Of a DNA stretch of 64,000 nucleotides, positions 44,316 through 64,000 are shown in pieces (positions within the stretch are counted from its first letter, which is position 1; every line of letters begins with the position of its first letter). The notes beneath the pieces were generated by a model. The model was not told the origin of the DNA. It saw nothing but the letters and a program-made list of their open reading frames with translations, and did not search any database. The DNA lies in NCBI GenBank assembly GCA_034440615.1, contig JAOTOM010002303.1, positions 33,801-97,800 of the forward strand. The letters run 5' to 3'. This DNA is from Ashinkailepas kermadecensis (Eukaryota > Arthropoda > Thecostraca > Neolepadidae). Position numbers and translations under genes: made by a program.

Positions 44316-44490
44316 GCGGGGTGGCCGAGTGGTCAAGGTGTTGAGCTCTGGATGCCACGGTCCCGAGTTCAACACTCGCACGACTCGGAACATTTCCTAA
44401 TCTTGCGGCCCATCGACGAAATTGTGTGGGCAGCGCCGTTAGCCGTGATCGTGCATAAAGTGCGTCGTAAACCACCCAACAAAAAAACAA
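44316..44490 (+). mobile_element. tRNA-derived SINE with Leu/Ser-like head
   Basis: The A-box region GGGTGGCCGAGTGGTCAAGG and the B-box CCGAGTTCAACACTC are followed by a core ending CGTCGTAAACCACCCAAC and an A-rich tail. It is not a tRNA gene, because the 3' acceptor arm and CCA-proximal pairing are absent and a SINE body follows. Confidence 0.7.
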
Positions 44491-45089
44491 CAAACAAAAT
44501 CCTGGTGTTTATCAGGATGAGCGCCAGAGGCCTGAGTGAGTGTACTCCAGTGGACATGTTCCATCATGTTCATCATGTGTTCGTCTAAGTGGTCCGGCCC
44601 CACCCCACCGTCACGCATTTCAAAACCTGTATTTTCTCCATCGTTCCGCGTTCTAACTTCATCCCCCAGAATCAGATGTGCTCTTTATATATTTTTGCGA
44701 ATTATTATTCCGGGGCAGAATATTATCATCGGACATACATCTGGGTTCAAATGTATGTAATATGACTATTACATGTTCGATATGTATTTGGCCTGTACTT
44801 CGGCTTGTTTCGAAGAGCCTTCAAGGAACCGTACAAAATAAGTTTACGTGTGTATAATAAATATTATGTACGGTCCCTTGGATTCTTCCGAAAACAAGTC
44901 GAAGTATAGGCATTTGAACCCAGATTATGCTCGAAAATAGTCTACTACCGGCGTGCTTTGGATCTGGGTATGAGCATGACCTACCAGCCATCTCTGATTA
45001 TTATTGCAGCATTTTTAATGCAGTGACTTTAATCTTTGCTCAAAGAAAGAAGGCAGAGGCGACATTTGCCCTGTCCAGCCATTTTTAGC

Positions 45090-45690
45090 AACGTTTCCCA
45101 CAACATTTCAAATTATAACCTTGTCACTCAGAGCCAGATCTGCTCTGTTCAGTTTAGATATTTACCAACTGACATCCTAAAATTTATCCTGAAGTAGATA
45201 CTCTCAATGTTTGTTCAAAGAAAAGTTTGCGGAACATTCCGGCGCGCGTGCAGTTTAAAATACACCTCGCGCCACAGCCGACACACACCATCCGTCCCGA
45301 GCAGCTTACAATACACCTCGCACCGCAGCCGGCACCTGCCACCCTTCCCGGGTGGCAAACGACGGCTCAAGTGCTTCATTTCTATCCCGTGGCTCTAGTT
45401 CAGCCTCAGGAAGGGATGAAGCTTTTCTATCTGTTTTTGGTAACGCAATTTGGTGAATGCGTCGCATCCGAACTCACTTCAGCTCCACATACATGTTTGC
45501 AGGCGCGTGGCCGTCTAAACGCTCAAGGCAGCGAGTGTCTGACTGATGGAAGAGGAGATTCGAGTGCACTGCGCTTTTAACACTCGCGGCTTGTCCTGAC
45601 TCGCCCAGCACTCCGGAAGGCTGCCGCCACCGCCGGGGCATGTCATACCTGACCGTGGTAGATGGTAGGTGTGCGCAAGATGGTGAACCA
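45090..45690 (+). repeat. Dispersed repeat, copy 2
   Basis: Uninterrupted counterpart of 42540-43200: CACTCAGAGCCAGATCTGCT ... GTTTGTTCAAAG and GATTCGAGTGCACTGCGC. Inside, CACCTCGC(G/A)CC(A/G)CAGCCG is duplicated at 45263 and 45313. Confidence 0.55.
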
Positions 45691-47910
45691 CTTTCGCTCA
45701 TCTTTACCTACACAGAGCTCATGGCAAACCGCATGGACTCGTGTGTTACGCCAATAACGAACTTGGCCTTGAAAACTTGCAGGCATGGTTAGTGGTTACG
45801 ACGATCAAGGGTACACTGGAGTGTGAATCATGGGAACGTTTACATGCGATCAACATTACGCTTAGATGAGGCTTGTTGGGTGGATACAGACGACCAGGTG
45901 TACACGATGGGGTGGTGCCTGTTGCGGTAATTACTCGATTAAATGATCTCTGGTACGCTGTGGACGGATACAAGCGGCGCGAGTGGGACTTGCGTGGACA
46001 GTTACACGGGATTGTTTTCTAGAAGCTACATCATCAGTTTCAATTCATGGAGCCAGTACAAGGGATGGCTTTGCGGACCTTTTGATGCACGTAGGTTAGA
46101 CCGTTCAAGTCCAACCCGACACGCGACTTCGACTGGAATTGAAACTGGTTCGGAACCCCGCGCAATACATCTCAGGTCTTTTCAGGTCAGGGACCAGTCA
46201 GGTCAGCTTGAAGCTTGGATGATCGTGTTAAAAAATCACGTCCGATTTGCATGTATAAGCCGAAAGTGAGTGTTATATTGCCCTATATGTAACAGAAAGC
46301 ATTAACAATGCAGCAAAATATATTTGTTCCTAAGAAAACATCGTTGGATAGTAGAGGGAGTATACAGTGAATGTGAATGAGTGTTACGGAAATCTAGGGG
46401 ACGAACAACAGCTGCCGGCCAAGGCTCCATGCTATAGACGTCGGACGTCGAGGTGTGTCTGAAGTTTGTTGAGTCATTTAGAGCTTCGCAGAAAAAAGAG
46501 TGCTCCAAAAATATCAGAGTACATCGGCTTTCTTTCAGAAATTACCAAAAAAGATATCAGTTAATAATTCGGGGCATAATCATCACATACATCACTGAAA
46601 TAGGAACATCTGAGAAATCTGGAATCACAAATAGAGTATTTCAACCAGGTGAAGTGGTTAGCAATTGTCATGGGATCCAGCACCGAAGAGAGGAGTTGCA
46701 AGGTATACCTGGCAGATTCAAACGTGAGCATTCCGGTCATGTCTGACAAAAAGAACCGATTTCTAGGGATTCATACAGCAGATGCATCGAAACATCGAAA
46801 AGTTAATTATAAAATGTCCTATTTTTAGCCTACCCTTGTATTCAGGGCCTACAAGTTTGAAGAACACTTTTAATCGAAGGGATTTATTAGCTTGCATCGA
46901 CACTTTAAGCTTGGCTTTGGCGTTAGATTTGGTTTTGGCTCTGTGTATATATGTATACCCGACCTGTCCAGGCGCGCACCCAGGATTTTTCCATGGGGGG
47001 GCCCGGACCGAAAAGGGCACTTGGCCGGCTCCAAAAGGGCACTTGACCGGCTCCAAAAGGGCACTTTGCGGCCCGGGGCACACTGGAAGGTTTGCTGACC
47101 GGGGGGGGCGTGAATTTTCCATGGGACACGTTATATGTTATAGCACCGAACCCTTGTATTTACAATAATATTTCCAAAAACATGCAGCCTGCTCACAATT
47201 CCTCCGTCACAATTCGCTGCATTTGTTGCAGGCAACCGGGGGTGCCCGATTAAGAATCATGGAACCTCAAAAGGGCCCACAGAGGCTTCACTTAAGGGAC
47301 AGTTGTTGCCCTGATTGCCCCTCCCCAGCACCAAGTCCTTGATATCAGTGCAACTAGATAGGTACCTTCCTACTTATTGTAGCCTGCAGTTAATCTGTCC
47401 TTCTACTGAAAGGTAACCAGAATAGAGGTAGGTGGGAAACTAGGCTCTGGAGCATTCACAGCCCTTAAAAGTGCTATCTCGAACCAAGGCTGTTTCATAA
47501 TAGGTTCAGGTACGCAGATAGGTACTTTTTTTCTAAGGGCCTGAGCTACTGCTATCCAGACACCTGAGGAGGGTTATGCATGCGCAGACTGAAGAAGGTA
47601 CATGAGCTTGAGACATAACAGCCCAGTGATTTATAGTTTCAGGGTGGTGTAGGTACCTATAAACATAAAGTACAAATTTATGCCATCGTGCTTGTGCCCG
47701 CCTCAGCCTTGAATGGAGTTCAGGCCGCTACAATTTTGGCGCGTAAATTGACTGAATACAATTTTTAATAAGAAACCCATGTTCGGCCAGATGTACCCAG
47801 GGCAAACGCGCAAGAAAGTCCAGCTGTTCACTGATGGAACACTGAAAAGTGAGATTTAAGCAAGGATTTTTTGGGAGGCTGATACATTTTTTACGCCGAA
47901 CCTAGGGGTG
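45691..47910. other. Unassigned; short transposon-end fragments near 46960-47120
   Basis: No gene is recognised. Near 46970-47110 the motif GGCTCCAAAAGGGCACTT is tandemly repeated and TTTTCCATGGG occurs at both ends, suggesting a degraded mobile element. The rest (47130-47910) shows nothing. Confidence 0.3.
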
Positions 47911-48059
47911 GGTGGGATAGGTATGTATCGTTCGATCGTTTAGGCCAAGGCCGATGGGCACTTTTGCGCCCAAACCCAAAAGGGCACTTTTTGCCGAGGG
48001 ACACTTCTCGATCTCGACCTAGGGAGAGGAAGCCGGGCCCCCTGGGCACCACACACCGG

Positions 48060-48275
48060 TGCGCCTATAGGCACAGGCCACAGGACAGGGCACAGGGCAG
48101 GGCATAGGGCAGGACTCAGGGCAGGGCAGGGCACAGGGCAGGGCACAGGGCACAGGGCAGGGCACAGGGCAGGACACAGGGCAGGGCATAGGGCAGGACA
48201 CAGGGCAGGGCAGAGTTCACGGTACAGCACAAGGCACAGGGCAGGGTACAGGGCAGGGCACAGGGCACTTTTAGA
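48060..48275. repeat. CAGGGCAGGGCA minisatellite
   Basis: About 20 units of 10-12 bp built from ACAGGGCAGGGC. It lies in a G-rich block (47940-48510) full of AAAAGGGCACTTTT and bounded by CCGGTGCGCCTAT(A/G)GG at 48057 and 48500. Confidence 0.9.
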
Positions 48276-48706
48276 TCAAAAGGGCACCTAATTGGGACAG
48301 ACATAGGACAGGAAAGGGCACAGGGGAATGTCATTTTTAGGCCAAAAGGGCAGTTTTGGGCCCAAAGGGCACCTTTGGCACAGGTGGGGCACATAAGGCA
48401 GGTGATTTTGGGCTAAATTTGGGACATTCCGGCCAAGAGGGCACTTTTCGGTCAAAAGGGCACTTTGGTCTCATGGGGGGGGGCGGCCCCCCCTCCGGTG
48501 CGCCTATGGACCTGTCCACCTGGCCGTCTTTACCGATGTGAAGCCGACGACATGACAGGTTAGGCTTCATAGACTAGCGCAGCCGAGCCCTGTCTCGCTC
48601 ACCTTCCGTGGACGCTGATGTATGTAATCCGACGGTACAGCCTGCTGGCAGCTGGTGGATCCGTCACCACACAACCGTCACAAAATGCGGCTGTCACACC
48701 GCACAG

Positions 48707-49140
48707 CCGTCACACCATCCGGCGGTTACACAACACAGCCGTCACACCATCCGGCGGTTACACAACACAGCCGTCACACCATCCGGCGGTTATACAACAC
48801 AGCCGTCACACCATCCGGTGGTTATACAACACAGCCGTCACACCATCCGGCGGTTACACAACACAGCCGTCACACCATCCGGCGGTTACACAACACAGCC
48901 GTCACACCATCCGGCGGTTACACAACACAGCCGTCACACCATCCGGTCGTCATACAACACAATCGTCATCATCCAGCACAGCCATCACAGAATCGCCACA
49001 CCATCCGGTCGTCATACAACACAATCGTCACATCATCCAGCACAGCCATCACAGAATCGCCACACCATCCGGTCGTCATACAACACAATCGTCACATCAT
49101 CCAGCACAGCCATCACACAGAATCGCCACACCACCCGGCC
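48707..49140 (+). repeat. 32-bp minisatellite (8 units) joined to ~63-bp units
   Basis: CCGTCACACCATCCGGCGGT starts at 48707 and every 32 bp to 48931. It then changes to about three longer units with CATCCAGCACAGCCATCACA. Three plus-strand frames stay open for 245-326 codons because of this periodicity. I do not regard them as genes. Confidence 0.92.
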
Positions 49141-50481
49141 GTCAGACAACATACCACCCAGTCAGTCGCCAGACGTCAGTGCGCCGCCCACGCGCTCAGC
49201 AGCGCCGTGTGCGGTGTACAGCTTATACCTCGGGAGGGGCTGGCCCCCTCAGCCACCACGGCCGTCACTTTCCTGCTACCTCATGGCAGACTTGCCACCT
49301 CAGCGGTCACTCGTCACCTCAGCTGTCACTCTCCTGTCATATCAGGGCTCGGTAGTCGTCACATCAGTCATCCTAGACTGGCCACCACAGCGGCCTCTCA
49401 CCTGTCACTTCATGACATGCTGGCCACCTCAGCCACCATGGCGGCCGCCATCCTGCCACCGTCACCTCAGATCAAGCCGACCACCTCAGCGGTCACCCTT
49501 GTCATCTCAGCCATCACATCGGCGACTCTCGTGTCGCTGCATGGCAGACTGACCACCACAGCGGTCACCGTCCTGTCACATCAGTCATCAGGGTACGGGA
49601 GCCGTCACAGCAGCGGCCAACCTCCGTCACCATAGCTACGTACGGGCACAGCGGCGCGGAAAATACAAGGCGTCGCATGCCTGCAGCTGTCTACGGTTGG
49701 TCACGAAACTGCCACGTATACCACCAGTGGTTTTCCAGAATGTCACAGCTGAAGAACATGCTCGCACAACACACTGGTACGTTGAACATCATTTATTGAA
49801 TAAAACTTTACATGTAACACCTTATTTATCTACATACATTACACACACAACCACAAAGAAGACACGGTAGGCTGGGCAGGCTGGACAGGTGGAGAGAACA
49901 ATCACAACGAGCGCACGCAGTCACCCAGTTCGCTCAGCATCTCCGTAAAAGACATCATGAAAACAATTGTAATCTTTGTTGGACAATCGCGCGTGGCCAG
50001 AAGCCTGAGTCGAGCGCTGCCGCACAGCATAGGTCTCAAGATCCCGTACACCCCTCCCCATCGCATCCCATGGGGAGTCAAGTGCTCGACAGTGGGCGCT
50101 ACGGTCTGGACTATTTCCCTCAGAGGGTATGGCCAGCCACACTGTCTACCGCAGAGGGCGTCGAAGATGTCGGCCGTGCCCGCCGCGGGTGGGGAGACGC
50201 CGGCAGTTGACCCGGCGAGCGGCGGCGGCGCACCCCGACCGTTTCCCTCGGCAGTCCCGAGATCCCACTCGTGCCACACGACCCGCCAGCGCCACGGACG
50301 TCCCTCTCGTCAGCGCAGGGGCGCGCTGCCACCGCGGCACGCGGTGCCGACCCATGACGTCATCGCACAGTGGGGGCAGGTGAGTGAGTATGTGCTGTGG
50401 TCAGGACGAGGCGCGTGCGGGCCGCACAGTCCACCGCACGGGCAGCGCGGCACACTCTCGGACGGACACAGCTGGGCCATG
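49141..50481. other. 3' flank and probable 3' untranslated region of cullin-1
   Basis: No coding region is supported. 50000-50480 is CpG-rich and lies just downstream of the cullin stop codon (minus strand). 49200-49600 has loose GTCACCTCAGC(G/C)-type repetition. A minus-strand AATAAA at 49792-49797 is a plausible end of the transcript. Confidence 0.4.
49792..49804. terminator. Back-to-back polyadenylation signals
   Basis: TTTATTGAATAAA gives AATAAA on the minus strand (49792-49797) and on the plus strand (49799-49804). The minus-strand one is about 685 bp past the cullin-1 stop. Its use is inferred. Confidence 0.35.
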
Positions 50482-63733
<13,252 letters not shown>

Positions 63734-63757
<24 letters not shown>

Positions 63758-63945
63758 CTGGCACAGAGTGTCAGATTAGGTCAGGTCGAGGTCAGGGTAC
63801 AGGCTGCATCCGGCGCTGCTCCTCCTGCAGCCGCCCAGCTCAGCCTGGCACAGAGTGTCGATCAGGTCATGGTCAGGTCAGGTAACAGCTGGATCCGGCG
63901 CTGCTCCTCCTGCAGCCGCAGCTCAGCCTCGCACAGATGATGATT
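63734..63945. repeat. 85-bp triplication covering a CUL1 exon edge
   Basis: CTCCTCCTGCAGCCGC starts at 63734, 63819 and 63904. Each unit holds, on minus, the acceptor CTGTGC(C/G)AG and the first exon codons (AELRLQEE), followed by intron-like sequence in the two outer copies. The outer copies read EEQRR, closer to the usual cullin sequence than the copy joined to the exon body. Confidence 0.85.
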
Positions 63946-64000
63946 ATTGGGGTTTTGTGGTGCGGCAAGCCTCGCACAGGGCAGCTCAGCGTGGGATGGA

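Noticed and set aside
48608..49635. Three plus-strand open frames of 245-326 codons
   Set aside because: They are Thr/His/Pro-rich readings of the 32-bp and 63-bp minisatellites, open in all three frames with no domain.

Overview
This is a eukaryotic, most likely arthropod, nuclear window. Genes are split by long introns with consensus splice sites. The intergenic DNA is dense in (TA)n microsatellites, GC-rich minisatellites, tRNA-derived SINEs, non-LTR retrotransposons and short terminal-inverted-repeat elements, and TTAGG-type telomere-like motifs are scattered through it. There are no operons, Shine-Dalgarno sites, rRNAs or CRISPRs. Only one host gene is recognised with confidence: the 3' two thirds of cullin-1 on the minus strand, running off the right edge.

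Layout. 0.4-5.8 kb, plus strand: a three-exon gene or old transposase whose N-terminus is a 33-bp (11-residue) in-frame tandem repeat and whose C-terminal half looks like a hAT-family RNase-H-fold transposase. 6.9-8.1 kb: ~176-bp satellite monomers. 8.36-9.28 kb: a 921-bp element flanked by TTAA (piggyBac-like target). 9.8-12.25 kb: relic of a non-LTR retrotransposon (RT, RNase H) carrying an internal 64-bp array and cut by a second inverted-repeat element. 13-20 kb: mostly featureless or simple-repeat DNA, then hAT-like elements. 20.9-24.1 kb: alternating direct and inverted repeat arms with telomere-like motifs. 25.5-28.1 kb: degenerate minisatellites, a hAT-like element and a SINE. 28.4-35.9 kb, minus strand: a nearly complete but dead non-LTR retrotransposon (gag-like ORF1 with zinc knuckles; endonuclease, RT, RNase H) interrupted by a TA-flanked element and by a second TTAA-flanked element. 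36-50 kb: repeats and unassigned DNA, including a perfect 5 x 80 bp array with a CRE palindrome in every unit.

50.5-63.8 kb: eleven cullin-1 exons (minus), ending with the stop codon at 50482. Cullin-1 is the scaffold of SCF ubiquitin ligases; the cullin-homology region, the neddylation lysine and the C-terminal winged helix are visible. Two of its introns have GC donors, two exons carry frame-breaking indels, and its introns hold several tandem arrays, one starting about 21 bp from a 5' splice site and another triplicating an exon edge.

No new defence or biosynthetic system is evident. The notable material is the repeat biology: a repeat-expanded transposase-like gene, a pair of TTAA elements with a readable empty site, co-occurring minisatellite families, and arrays embedded in or beside coding exons. 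Some indels may be assembly errors, which cannot be separated from real decay here.
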